From the NCBI GenBank assembly GCA_945882755.1, contig CAMCWS010000100.1, positions 1 to 5,935 on the forward strand: a stretch of 5,935 nt of DNA, in the 5' to 3' direction. A model generated the notes under the pieces. The model did not search any database and was not told the DNA's origin. It saw only the letters and a list, made by a program, of their open reading frames with translations. Of this stretch, positions 1 to 5,935 are shown in pieces. Positions within the stretch are counted from its first letter, which is position 1. Each line of letters starts with the position of its first letter. The translations under genes and the position numbers were made by a program. Origin of the DNA: Bordetella parapertussis (lineage in GTDB: Bacteria > Pseudomonadota > Gammaproteobacteria > Burkholderiales > Burkholderiaceae_C).

Positions 1-197
1 ACCAAGTCTTGGCCATCAAAAAGAATCTGCCCGATACGCGGCGTCAAATGCCCCATGATGCTGCGCAAGGTGCTGGTTTTGCCTGCCCCGTTGCGGCCAA
101 CCAAACCCACCATCTGGCCCTTGGCCACTTGCAAACGCAGTCCGCGCAAAACTTGCGCAGAAGCGATATCGACATGCACATCGCGCAACTCAAGCAT
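1..197 (-). CDS. livF: LivF-like branched-chain amino acid type ABC transporter ATP-binding protein (partial, 3' end beyond window)
   Basis: Second ATPase subunit of the Liv/HAAT-type importer; it would pair with the LivG-like protein on the cytoplasmic face of the membrane to power uptake. Only the first 65 codons are present. The visible protein begins MLELRDVHVDIASAQVLRGL and carries a clear Walker A motif, GRNGAGKTS, at residues 34-42, followed by the usual LivF-like stretch SIMGHLTPRIGQILFDGQDL. Q-loop, signature and Walker B lie outside the window. The start at 197 is chosen because a GAGG sequence sits 9 bases upstream; an in-frame ATG at 206 directly abuts that sequence and is less likely. 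The start overlaps the end of the LivG-like gene by 8 bases, which points to translational coupling. The position of an aromatic A-loop residue (often Tyr near residue 10 in LivF proteins) appears to lack an aromatic. Naming as LivF rather than a second LivG rests on gene order and the short N-terminal region. Confidence 0.9.
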   Translation of the reverse strand, partial: MLELRDVHVDIASAQVLRGLRLQVAKGQMVGLVGRNGAGKTSTLRSIMGHLTPRIGQILFDGQDL

Positions 198-963
198 GGG
201 GCGCATCCTCGGGCAGTCGTTCGCCGGTGACGTAACGGCGCACATCGGTTTGCGCCAACGCAACAGAGGGCACATCGTCGGCAATGATGCGGCCGCTGTA
301 AAAAGCCACCACCCGGTCGCAGTAACGGTTCACGATATCCATATCGTGTTCGACAAACAGCACGGTCAAGGCTTGGCCTTGCAGCGCCTGCATGATGGTG
401 TCCATCATGGGAAATTTTTCTTCTGCCGCGACGCCACTGGTGGGTTCGTCCAACAGCAACAAGCGCGGTGCGCCGGTCATGGCCAAAGCGATGTCAATCA
501 GCTTGCGAAGACCGCCGGGCAACTCGGACACCAAGCGGTCGCGGTGCTTTAGCAAATTGAAGCGCGACAACACCTCGTCGGCTCGCAACACCCGCGCAGA
601 GGTGGCAGCAGGCAACCAGGTGGACAAACGGTTTTCATGGCAGGCCAATGCCACCAACATGTTTTCCAAAACCGTCATGCTCGGGTAGAGCTGCGGTATT
701 TGAAACGAACGTGCGACTCCCATGCGGGTGATTTGTCGAGGGTTCATGCGGCTGATGTCGGTGCCACCCAGCCATATGCTGCCGCTGTCCGCACGAACGT
801 AGCCGGTGATCATGTTCACAAAGGTGGTCTTGCCCGCACCGTTGCTGCCAATCAAGCTCACCCGCTCGCCGGTCTTGACCCGCACGTTCACGTCTTGCGC
901 GGCCACCACCGCGCCAAATTGTTTGTTCAAGCCTTGGGCGTGCAACAGCAGCTCGTCGCTCAT
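190..963 (-). CDS. livG: LivG-like branched-chain amino acid type ABC transporter ATP-binding protein
   Basis: Cytoplasmic ATPase subunit of the Liv/HAAT-type importer, 257 residues, a normal LivG length. Visible motifs in order: possible A-loop aromatic F16 (KQFGAVVA), Walker A GSNGAGKT at 39-46, Q-loop Q88 in SFQIP, ABC signature region LPGGLRK at about 148-154, Walker B LLLLDE at 168-173 followed by PTSGV, and H-loop His206 in FVEHDMD. The downstream stretch up to ITGYVRADSGSIWLGG fits LivG. The signature departs from the canonical LSGGQ and from the LSYGQQR form common in LivG, but catalytic residues are all present, so it should be active. The ATG overlaps the LivM-like stop in an ATGA arrangement (4 bases), and GGAG lies 8 bases upstream (972-975), so this start is well supported. 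The 3' end overlaps livF by 8 bases. The substrate is not determined by this subunit. Confidence 0.95.
   Translation of the reverse strand: MSDELLLHAQGLNKQFGAVVAAQDVNVRVKTGERVSLIGSNGAGKTTFVNMITGYVRADSGSIWLGGTDISRMNPRQITRMGVARSFQIPQLYPSMTVLENMLVALACHENRLSTWLPAATSARVLRADEVLSRFNLLKHRDRLVSELPGGLRKLIDIALAMTGAPRLLLLDEPTSGVAAEEKFPMMDTIMQALQGQALTVLFVEHDMDIVNRYCDRVVAFYSGRIIADDVPSVALAQTDVRRYVTGERLPEDAPHA
207..210 (-). promoter_or_regulatory. Shine-Dalgarno sequence that decides the livF start
   Basis: GAGG on the minus strand, inside the last codons of the LivG-like gene. It lies 9 bases before the ATG at 197 and 0 bases before the in-frame ATG at 206. The spacing favours 197 as the translation start. 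Confidence 0.6.
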
Positions 964-1910
964 GGCTGTTTCTCCGAGGGTTTATCAGTCTTGCTCCACA
1001 AGGAGCCCAAGCCCAGCGGCATGAAGCGAATCACCAGCAACAGGAAAATACCCAGCGCCAATTGCCAGGTGTTGGGAAAGTAAGCGCTGGAAAAAGAACG
1101 CACCATCTCCAGCACCAAGGACGACAACATCACCGCCACCACGCTTTGGCTGCCCGCCAAGATGGCCACGAAAACAAACTCGCCCGAGGTGGTCCAGTAG
1201 CTGAAGTTGGGGTCAATGTGACCCAAGGCCATCACCGCCAAAGCGCCGCCCATGCCACCCAAAAACGCCGCCAAGACAAAATTCAAGCTCATGGTTTGGC
1301 TGACCGATCCGCCCAAATACTCCACCCGCAATTCGTTGTCTCGCACCGCACGGGTCACCAAGCCTCGGCTGGATAAAAAATAAATTCGCACCAACACAGC
1401 GCTTACCAAGGTCAAGACCAAGGTGGTGGCATACAAACCAAAACGCACCTGCTCATCTGCCAGCGCCTGACCAAATAGCGTGACGCGGCCCATATTGAAA
1501 CCGTCCGAGCCGCCCAAGGACTCGGTTTTCACCAGCAAACCATAGCCGACCATGGACAAGGCCAAGGTGAGCATGGAGAAGAAAATGCCTCGGTAGCGGG
1601 CCAGCAAAGGCGCAAATGGCGCGGTGATGAGCATGGCGCTCAAGCCGCCAAGCATGGCCAGCACAACCGCGTCGGTGACACCCCAATTCAAAAACACCAA
1701 GGCCGCGGCATACCCCCCAATAGCAGACATGAGGCCTTGGCCAAAAGCCACCACGCCGCCCCGCATGAGCAACACAATACCTAAAGACACCAAGCCATTG
1801 GCCCTGGCCATGGTGAGCATGAATTGCATCCACGAGGGCAGGGCATAGCCCACGCCTGCCAACACCAGCAGCACGATCAAAGCTCGCAATAACAAGGCGC
1901 TGAGTGTCAT
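960..1910 (-). CDS. livM: LivM-like branched-chain amino acid type ABC transporter permease
   Basis: One of two inner-membrane permease subunits of the importer, 316 residues with about eight or nine hydrophobic segments, starting with an N-terminal helix at about 5-24. Family landmarks are visible: the loop SLGGSDGFN at 131-139, the cytoplasmic coupling region RAVRDNELRVEYLGG at 187-201 that should contact the ATPases, and GHIDPNFSYWTTSGEF at 230-245. The next helix normally begins with a glycine-rich GG.GS..GP type motif; here it reads LAGSQSVVAVMLSS at about 251-264, a clear departure. The C-terminus KTDKPSEKQP is polar and probably cytoplasmic. The ATG start lies 3 bases after the LivH-like stop, with only a weak purine stretch ahead of it, so translation probably depends on coupling. 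The stop overlaps the livG start by 4 bases. The permease family is secure; the substrate is not. Confidence 0.93.
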   Translation of the reverse strand: MTLSALLLRALIVLLVLAGVGYALPSWMQFMLTMARANGLVSLGIVLLMRGGVVAFGQGLMSAIGGYAAALVFLNWGVTDAVVLAMLGGLSAMLITAPFAPLLARYRGIFFSMLTLALSMVGYGLLVKTESLGGSDGFNMGRVTLFGQALADEQVRFGLYATTLVLTLVSAVLVRIYFLSSRGLVTRAVRDNELRVEYLGGSVSQTMSLNFVLAAFLGGMGGALAVMALGHIDPNFSYWTTSGEFVFVAILAGSQSVVAVMLSSLVLEMVRSFSSAYFPNTWQLALGIFLLLVIRFMPLGLGSLWSKTDKPSEKQP

Positions 1911-1913
1911 GGC

Positions 1914-2810
1914 TTAAATTTTTCGCGCCTGTATGCGCTGAAACAAACCCTGGGGACGAAACATCAGCACCAAGGCCATGACCAAATACACCGAGAACAA
2001 CTCGGCCACTGGCCACATATGTACCGCCAAAGCGCGGGCCAAGCCGACGATCAACGCGCCAATGGCCGCACCCTCGATGCTGCCCAAGCCGCCAATGATG
2101 ACCACTGCAAACGAGATGATGATGACGCCCACCGACAAGCCGGGTTGCACCGACAACATGGGCGCGGTGAAGGCGCCGCCCAAAGCGGCCAAAAAGATGC
2201 CCACCGCAAACGCCAACATATAAACACGCGACACCTGTATGCCCATGCTGGACGCTACTTCAGCGCTGTGAATCACGGCAGTCACAATCTTGCCAAAGCG
2301 TGTGCGGTTCAAGCCCCACCAAACACCCAAGCCCACCACCACGGCAAGGGCCACCAACATGAAGTCGTAGCCCACATAGGTTTGGGTGCCGATATCAATG
2401 CTGCCAAACATGCCGTAAGGCTCGGAGACATAGAAGGGATTGGCACCCCAAATCAATTTGGTGATGTCTTCCATCATCAAAAACATGGCGTAGGTGACCA
2501 GCACCAACAGGACCTCATCCCGGCCATAGAAAAACCGCAACAAGCCTCGCTCGGTCAAGGGTGCAACCAATACGGCCACCAACACCGCGGCCAGCAACAT
2601 CGCCACCAAGGACATGGCGGGTGGCAAAGCCCACGATGCCGCCAAGGACACCAAAGTCGCGGTGACATACGCGCCCAAAGCATAGAAACTGCCATGGGCG
2701 ATGTTGAGAATTTTCAGTACGCCAAACACCAGTGTTAGGCCAAGTGCAACGATGAACAGCCATGACGCATAGGTCACGCCGTCAATGGCGATGGTGAGTG
2801 CTAAATTCAC
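1914..2810 (-). CDS. livH: LivH-like branched-chain amino acid type ABC transporter permease
   Basis: Second inner-membrane permease of the importer, 298 residues, the usual LivH length, with about eight membrane segments. Diagnostic family motifs are intact: LNIAHGSFYALGAY at 35-48, the cytoplasmic coupling region RFGKIVTAVIHSAEVASSMG at 171-190, IIGGLGSIEGAAIGALIVG at 238-256, and the C-terminal RPQGLF at 285-290. It would form the heterodimeric channel with the LivM-like subunit. The start is a GTG at 2810: an in-frame stop codon (the TAA of the preceding gene) lies only two codons upstream, and the N-terminus MNLALTIAIDGVTYASWLF matches the family layout, so no longer form is possible. 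The gap to the binding-protein gene is 6 bases. No strong Shine-Dalgarno sequence is visible, only an A-rich stretch with AAGAA, so translation is probably coupled to the upstream gene. Confidence 0.95.
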   Translation of the reverse strand: MNLALTIAIDGVTYASWLFIVALGLTLVFGVLKILNIAHGSFYALGAYVTATLVSLAASWALPPAMSLVAMLLAAVLVAVLVAPLTERGLLRFFYGRDEVLLVLVTYAMFLMMEDITKLIWGANPFYVSEPYGMFGSIDIGTQTYVGYDFMLVALAVVVGLGVWWGLNRTRFGKIVTAVIHSAEVASSMGIQVSRVYMLAFAVGIFLAALGGAFTAPMLSVQPGLSVGVIIISFAVVIIGGLGSIEGAAIGALIVGLARALAVHMWPVAELFSVYLVMALVLMFRPQGLFQRIQARKI

Positions 2811-2816
2811 AGGTTC

Positions 2817-4160
2817 TTATTTTTTCGCAGGGTTTTTATCAGCCGCTTTGGCCGCTGCAGCAGGCTTGGTATCGCACTTGGCACCTGCAAAGCCCGACTT
2901 CAACCAATCTTCGGACTTCACATTCAGTGGCGGGTTCACACACTCAGCGTCAAAGCGTTGAATGTCGTTGAGCACCACCATTTTTTTAGTGGCATCCCAC
3001 TTTGTGCGACCAATCGCGGCGTCTTGAATCGCTTGCTGGCCGTTGGAAAGCGCCATGCGGATCTTGCCGCCAGGCGACATCCACTCGCTGCCACGCAAAG
3101 AAGCGGCCAACACCTCGGTGGAAGGCTTCTTGCCATTGTTGGCGGCCATGGCTTTCTCAGCAGCCAACTTCAAGCCCATCAGGGCTTGCGCCATGCGGTA
3201 AGGGGCTTGCACAGGGTAGACATTGTTGGCTTTGCTGTAGACATCCCAGAACCAGGTGTTCAAGGGGGAGGGAGGTGCCATCAAGCCATAAGCACCGCGA
3301 GCACCCAAAATCGTGCCGTCGGGCATTTTTTCGCCAAGACCAGGCAAAACATGGTCACCGGCGGTCAACACCACTTGGGACTTTTTAAACAAGCCGCGCG
3401 GCCCTGCTTGCAACACAAAGGCTTGCAAGTCGCCGCCCCACAAACTGGAATGCACCACGTCGGCAGGCTTAGACATGAGGGAGGAAATTTCGGTGCCGTA
3501 CTGACCTGCGCCAAACTTGGGCAACTGGTCTACGCCTGCTTTGGCATCTGGGTACAGGTTCGTCATCGACAACATGAAGTCTTTGCGTGAATCTTGGCCC
3601 CAGGCGTAATCTTGGTTGATGAGGTTATAGGTTTTGACGGGGATGTTTCGCGCCTTCAAATATCGCGCCATCGACACGTTGTCCATGGTGGCATGAGCAG
3701 CGGTGCGAAACACATAACGGAAATTGTTGTCTTCAAAAATGCGGGGGGTGCCGCAGTCGTACAAAATCAAAAACTTCTTCAGCTCTTCAGCCACGGGGGC
3801 AACCGCTAAACAGTCACCAGAGCCTACATAGCCCACCACCACATCGACTTTGTCGCGCTCATACAGATTACGCAGTTCTTGCACCTGCTTGGTTGCTCCA
3901 CCTGCCTCGTCCACGTAAATCACTTCGATGGGCAAGCCGCCAATCCCTGGCTTGTTGTAAGGCGCTGGTGCTTGGCCTTTGTTGAAAGCGTCCACCAAGA
4001 CTTTGGCACCATTCACCGCAGGTATGCCGAAACTCTCCGCAGCTTGGCCAGACAAAAAGCTGACGATGCCAATTTTGAAAGTTTCTTGGGCAAGAGCGCT
4101 GTGGGTCAGCAAAGCGAGCGCAGAGGCGGTGAGGGCGCGGCGGGCAAAGGTGGGTTTCAT
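2817..4160 (-). CDS. Periplasmic substrate-binding protein of a Liv/HAAT-type ABC transporter
   Basis: Secreted ligand-binding subunit that would deliver a small polar substrate to the permease pair encoded downstream. It has 447 residues, longer than LivJ/LivK-type proteins (about 370). An N-terminal Sec signal peptide is clear: basic MKPTFARR, hydrophobic core to residue 20, and likely cleavage after SALA at residue 24 giving mature QETFKIG. The Peripla_BP_6-type fold is indicated by FKIGIVSFLSGQAAESFG (28-45), IYVDEAGGATKQVQELRNLY (81-100) and VDVVVGYVGSGDCLAVAPVA (105-124). Four cysteines occur in the mature part (117, 136, 407, 429), and the C-terminus ends in an Ala/Lys-rich tail. There is no lipobox cysteine, so it is probably soluble. 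The start at 4160 is preferred because GGAG lies 9 bases ahead; a TTG at 4175 would overlap that ribosome-binding site and add five residues before the signal peptide. It is the first gene of the operon. Branched-chain amino acids, urea, amides or aromatic acids are all possible ligands. Confidence 0.93.
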   Translation of the reverse strand: MKPTFARRALTASALALLTHSALAQETFKIGIVSFLSGQAAESFGIPAVNGAKVLVDAFNKGQAPAPYNKPGIGGLPIEVIYVDEAGGATKQVQELRNLYERDKVDVVVGYVGSGDCLAVAPVAEELKKFLILYDCGTPRIFEDNNFRYVFRTAAHATMDNVSMARYLKARNIPVKTYNLINQDYAWGQDSRKDFMLSMTNLYPDAKAGVDQLPKFGAGQYGTEISSLMSKPADVVHSSLWGGDLQAFVLQAGPRGLFKKSQVVLTAGDHVLPGLGEKMPDGTILGARGAYGLMAPPSPLNTWFWDVYSKANNVYPVQAPYRMAQALMGLKLAAEKAMAANNGKKPSTEVLAASLRGSEWMSPGGKIRMALSNGQQAIQDAAIGRTKWDATKKMVVLNDIQRFDAECVNPPLNVKSEDWLKSGFAGAKCDTKPAAAAKAADKNPAKK

Positions 4161-4169
4161 GAATCTTTT

Positions 4170-4173
4170 CTCC
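4170..4173 (-). promoter_or_regulatory. Shine-Dalgarno sequence of the binding-protein gene
   Basis: GGAG on the minus strand, 9 bases before the ATG at 4160 (8 if read as GGAGA). It decides the start in favour of 4160 over the TTG at 4175, whose own coding sequence would contain this site. Confidence 0.7.
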
Positions 4174-4192
4174 AACAGGGATGGTATCTATT

Positions 4193-4222
4193 ATTCTAGG
4201 AAGAGCCGAGCATGTCTGTTGA
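4193..4222 (-). promoter_or_regulatory. Candidate sigma70-type promoter of the liv-type operon
   Basis: On the minus strand TCAACA (4217-4222; four of six matches to TTGACA) is separated by 18 bases from TAGAAT (4193-4198; five of six matches to TATAAT). Transcription would begin near 4186 and give a leader of about 25 bases containing the GGAG ribosome-binding site. It lies in the only sizeable intergenic gap, directly ahead of the first transporter gene. The match was made by eye. Overlapping AT-rich hexamers nearby (for example TAATAG) could serve instead. Confidence 0.45.
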
Positions 4223-4247
4223 GGTAAACACGCAAGGCCCTTGGCAC

Positions 4248-5159
4248 TTAGGCGACACGCAATTTATCAATGATGCCATTGAGGGCATCCAAAGAACCAA
4301 ACGAAATGGCAACTTCGCCCATTTCATCTACACGGCCGTGGCGTTTGACGGTTTTTTTGATGCGAATTTCCACTTGTGCGGTGAGCAAATCGGCCAATTC
4401 TTCTTCGACGCGCTTTAAGTCACGGGACTTTTCTTTCTTGGGCTTTTGCGCCACCAAAGAAAACTCTGCGCCTATTTTTTTGGCCAAGCTTTCGGCTTCT
4501 CTGACCGAGAGTTTTTTGGCGCTGATTTGGTTGGCTGCCGTGATTTGGGCGGCTTTGTCCAAGGACAACAAGGCTCTGGCATGGCCCATGTCCAAGTCAC
4601 CCGCCATCAACATGGTTTGAACTGGGTCGGCCAAGTTCAGTAAACGCAACAAATTGCTGGCGGCACTGCGAGAACGGCCCACGGCTTGGGCGGCATCCTC
4701 ATGGGTCAAACCAAATTCTTTGATCAGGCGCTGCAAGCCTTGGGCCTCTTCCAACGGGTTGAGGTCTTCGCGTTGCATGTTTTCAATCAAAGCCATGGCG
4801 GCGGCGGTTTGGTCGGGCACATCGCGCACCAACACTGGCACCTCGCTTAAACCCGCCAATTTGGCCGCGCGAAAACGCCGCTCACCAGCAATGATTTCGT
4901 ATTTGCCAGCATTGGCACCGGCTTGCACCATGCGCACCAATATCGGCTGCATGATGCCCTGCGATTTGATGCTCTCGGCCAGCTCGTACAAACTGCCTTC
5001 GTCCATGCGGGTGCGTGGCTGGTAGACACCGGCCACCATGACATCCAAGGACAAGGTGGAGGGTGCGCGATCGTCTGCCGCAGTTGGGGCTTCATTGACC
5101 GTCGGGCCTAACAAGGCCTCGAGTCCTCGGCCCAGTCCTTTGATTTTTTTGGTCGCCAT
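4248..5159 (-). CDS. parB: Chromosome-partitioning protein ParB (CTP-dependent parS-binding clamp)
   Basis: DNA-binding partner of ParA in chromosome origin segregation; it binds parS sites, loads with CTP as a sliding clamp and stimulates ParA ATPase. Length is 303 residues, normal for a chromosomal ParB. Domains in order: N-terminal ParA-interacting segment KKIKGLGRGLEALLG (4-18) with the conserved GLGRGLEALL; the N-terminal CTPase domain with YQPR at 46-49, the arginine patch GERRFRA at 92-98 and ENMQREDLNPLEEA at 126-139; a helix-turn-helix at about 151-174 (LTHEDAAQAVGRSRSAASNL); and a C-terminal dimerisation domain ending DALNGIIDKLRVA. A Lys-rich linker (KPKKEKSRDLKR, 239-250) precedes the last domain. 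The start at 5159 is supported by AGGA five bases upstream (5165-5168); a TTG at 5177 would overlap parA and add six residues not typical of the family. It follows parA by 14 bases, so the two probably form one transcript. Confidence 0.97.
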   Translation of the reverse strand: MATKKIKGLGRGLEALLGPTVNEAPTAADDRAPSTLSLDVMVAGVYQPRTRMDEGSLYELAESIKSQGIMQPILVRMVQAGANAGKYEIIAGERRFRAAKLAGLSEVPVLVRDVPDQTAAAMALIENMQREDLNPLEEAQGLQRLIKEFGLTHEDAAQAVGRSRSAASNLLRLLNLADPVQTMLMAGDLDMGHARALLSLDKAAQITAANQISAKKLSVREAESLAKKIGAEFSLVAQKPKKEKSRDLKRVEEELADLLTAQVEIRIKKTVKRHGRVDEMGEVAISFGSLDALNGIIDKLRVA

Positions 5160-5164
5160 GCTTG

Positions 5165-5168
5165 TCCT
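5165..5168 (-). promoter_or_regulatory. Shine-Dalgarno sequence of parB
   Basis: AGGA on the minus strand in the 14-base gap between the parA stop and parB, 5 bases before the ATG at 5159. It supports that start over the upstream TTG at 5177. Confidence 0.65.
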
Positions 5169-5173
5169 GTGGG

Positions 5174-5935
5174 TCAAAAAGTTTCGAAACGCACGACCAG
5201 CTCTTTGGCAAAGTCGATAAATGCCAGGCTGCCTTTGGCGCTGGGGTCAAACACCACGCAAGGCAAGCCATAGCTGGGGGCTTCCGCCAAACGCACATTG
5301 CGAGGTATCAGGGTGTTGAACACTTTGTCGCCAAAGTGTGCTTTGAGTTGATCGCTCACCTGCATTTGCAAGGTGATGCGCGGGTCAAACATCACCCGCA
5401 ACAGACCGATGATTTTCAAGTCATGGTTGAGGTTGGCGTGGACTTGTTTGATGGTGTTGACCAAGTCGGTGAGTCCTTCGAGGGCGAAATACTCGCACTG
5501 CATGGGCACCACGACGCCATGCGCCGAACACAGTCCATTGAGTGTGAGCAAAGACAGGGATGGCGGGCAATCTATAAGCACAATGTCGTAGTCTGCGTCA
5601 ACTTGTTGCAACGCAAGTTTGAGTCTCATCTCACGCTGCTCTAGGCTGACCAGCTCGACTTCAGCGCCGGCCAATTCACGGTTGGCCCCTAAAACATGGT
5701 ATTTGGGTGAGTCGGGCTTGGCCGCCGCCTCGCCCCATTGGCTGCTGACCCGTGCTTGGGCGATGCTGCTCTCGCCCAGCAATACGTCATAAATCGTGTG
5801 TGTCAACTGGCGCTTGTCCACACCCGAGCCCATGGTGGCGTTGCCTTGCGGGTCCAAGTCGACCATCAGCACACGTTGACCAATGGCGGCCAAAGCAGCC
5901 GACAAGTTCACCGTGGTGGTGGTCTTGCCTACGCC
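5174..5935 (-). CDS. parA: Chromosome-partitioning ATPase ParA/Soj (partial, N-terminus beyond window)
   Basis: Deviant Walker-type ATPase that binds nucleoid DNA in its ATP form and pulls ParB-parS complexes during chromosome segregation. The reading frame is open to the right edge; 253 residues are visible. The first visible residues, GVGKTTTTVNLSAAL, are the end of the KGGVGKTT deviant Walker A motif, so probably only about 10-15 N-terminal residues are missing. Other motifs: VLMVDLDPQGNAT (Walker A' at visible 23-34), YDIVLIDCPPSLSLLTLNGL (Walker B region, 116-135), VVVPMQCEYFALEGL (141-155), and the C-terminal IPRNVRLAEAPSYGLP (210-225) typical of Soj/ParA. The size and short N-terminus indicate the chromosomal (type Ib-like or Soj) form rather than a P1-type plasmid ParA with an N-terminal HTH. 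A GTG at 5911 is internal to the Walker A region and is not the real start. parB follows by 14 bases. Confidence 0.96.
   Translation of the reverse strand, partial: GVGKTTTTVNLSAALAAIGQRVLMVDLDPQGNATMGSGVDKRQLTHTIYDVLLGESSIAQARVSSQWGEAAAKPDSPKYHVLGANRELAGAEVELVSLEQREMRLKLALQQVDADYDIVLIDCPPSLSLLTLNGLCSAHGVVVPMQCEYFALEGLTDLVNTIKQVHANLNHDLKIIGLLRVMFDPRITLQMQVSDQLKAHFGDKVFNTLIPRNVRLAEAPSYGLPCVVFDPSAKGSLAFIDFAKELVVRFETF

Larger units (their letters stand above)
4161..4247. other. Intergenic region between parB and the transporter operon
   Basis: This 87-base gap is the only non-coding stretch of any length in the window. It contains the candidate promoter and the ribosome-binding site of the binding-protein gene. 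The only inverted repeat found by eye is CAAGGCCCTTG at 4233-4243, just after the parB stop; its arms leave almost no loop and no T-run follows, so it does not look like a rho-independent terminator. Read-through from parAB into the transporter genes is therefore possible. Confidence 0.7.

Noticed and set aside
1453..2016. 187-codon minus-strand frame overlapping the livM/livH junction
   Set aside because: It is an out-of-frame shadow of two well-supported permease genes. Its peptide is not membrane-like and matches no family I know.
2019..2738. 239-codon open frame on the plus strand
   Set aside because: It lies entirely opposite the LivH-like gene, is rich in His, Gln and Ala in a way typical of antisense frames of GC-rich genes, and has no recognisable domain or ribosome-binding context.
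2958..3590. 210-codon open frame on the plus strand
   Set aside because: It is antisense to the binding-protein gene, whose signal peptide and family motifs prove the minus-strand frame. No domain is recognisable.
4161..4175. Upstream TTG start for the binding protein
   Set aside because: It would place the ribosome-binding GGAG inside the coding sequence and leave no Shine-Dalgarno of its own; ATG at 4160 has good spacing.
4233..4243. Inverted repeat CAAGGCCCTTG after parB as a terminator
   Set aside because: The 5-base arms are separated by one base, so no proper loop can form, and no T-run follows on the minus strand.
5160..5177. Upstream TTG start for parB
   Set aside because: It would overlap the parA stop and add six residues before the conserved MATKKIKGLGRGLEALL start; ATG at 5159 has AGGA upstream.
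5162..5644. 160-codon open frame on the plus strand opposite parA
   Set aside because: It is the antisense of a clearly identified parA and shows no recognisable motif.
1..5935. Classical parS site (TGTTTCACGTGAAACA or close variants)
   Set aside because: Scanning by eye for the half-sites found no match with the right central sequence; only the shortened palindrome at 5181-5190 was seen.
1..5935. Novel defence, mobile or RNA-based system
   Set aside because: The window is almost fully occupied by known housekeeping and transporter genes with intact frames; no repeats, integrase, tRNA or structured non-coding region was seen.

Overview
All six recognisable genes lie on the minus strand, so the window is read here from its right end to its left end. 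The proteins, the moderately GC-rich coding sequence and the mix of a chromosomal-type parAB pair with a Liv-type transporter suggest a betaproteobacterium, perhaps of the Comamonadaceae. This is an impression from protein style only; there is no rRNA or other phylogenetic marker to prove it.

Right part (about 4248-5935): the chromosome-partitioning pair parA-parB. parA runs off the right edge, and the first visible codons are already inside its deviant Walker A motif. parB follows 14 bases later with its own Shine-Dalgarno sequence. ParB loads on parS sites and spreads as a CTP-dependent clamp, while the ParA ATPase moves the resulting complexes. No parS site was found in the window.

Middle (4161-4247): an 87-base intergenic gap, the only one of any size. 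It holds a plausible sigma70-type promoter for the downstream operon and no convincing terminator for parB.

Left part (1-4160): a complete-looking branched-chain amino acid (Liv/HAAT) type ABC importer operon in the order periplasmic binding protein, LivH-like permease, LivM-like permease, LivG-like ATPase, LivF-like ATPase. The last gene is cut by the left edge. The genes are packed with gaps of 6 and 3 bases and overlaps of 4 and 8 bases, so they are probably co-transcribed and translationally coupled. The binding protein captures a substrate in the periplasm, the two permeases form the channel and the two ATPases power import. The substrate cannot be read from sequence: this family also carries urea, amides, aromatic acids and other small polar compounds.

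The window looks like ordinary chromosomal DNA. There are no mobile elements, RNA genes, CRISPR arrays or notable repeats, and no previously undescribed system is evident. The points worth a second look are small: departures from family motifs in the transporter subunits, a cysteine-containing and Lys/Ala-tailed binding protein, weak ribosome-binding sites in front of both permeases, and start-site choices that automatic annotation could get wrong.
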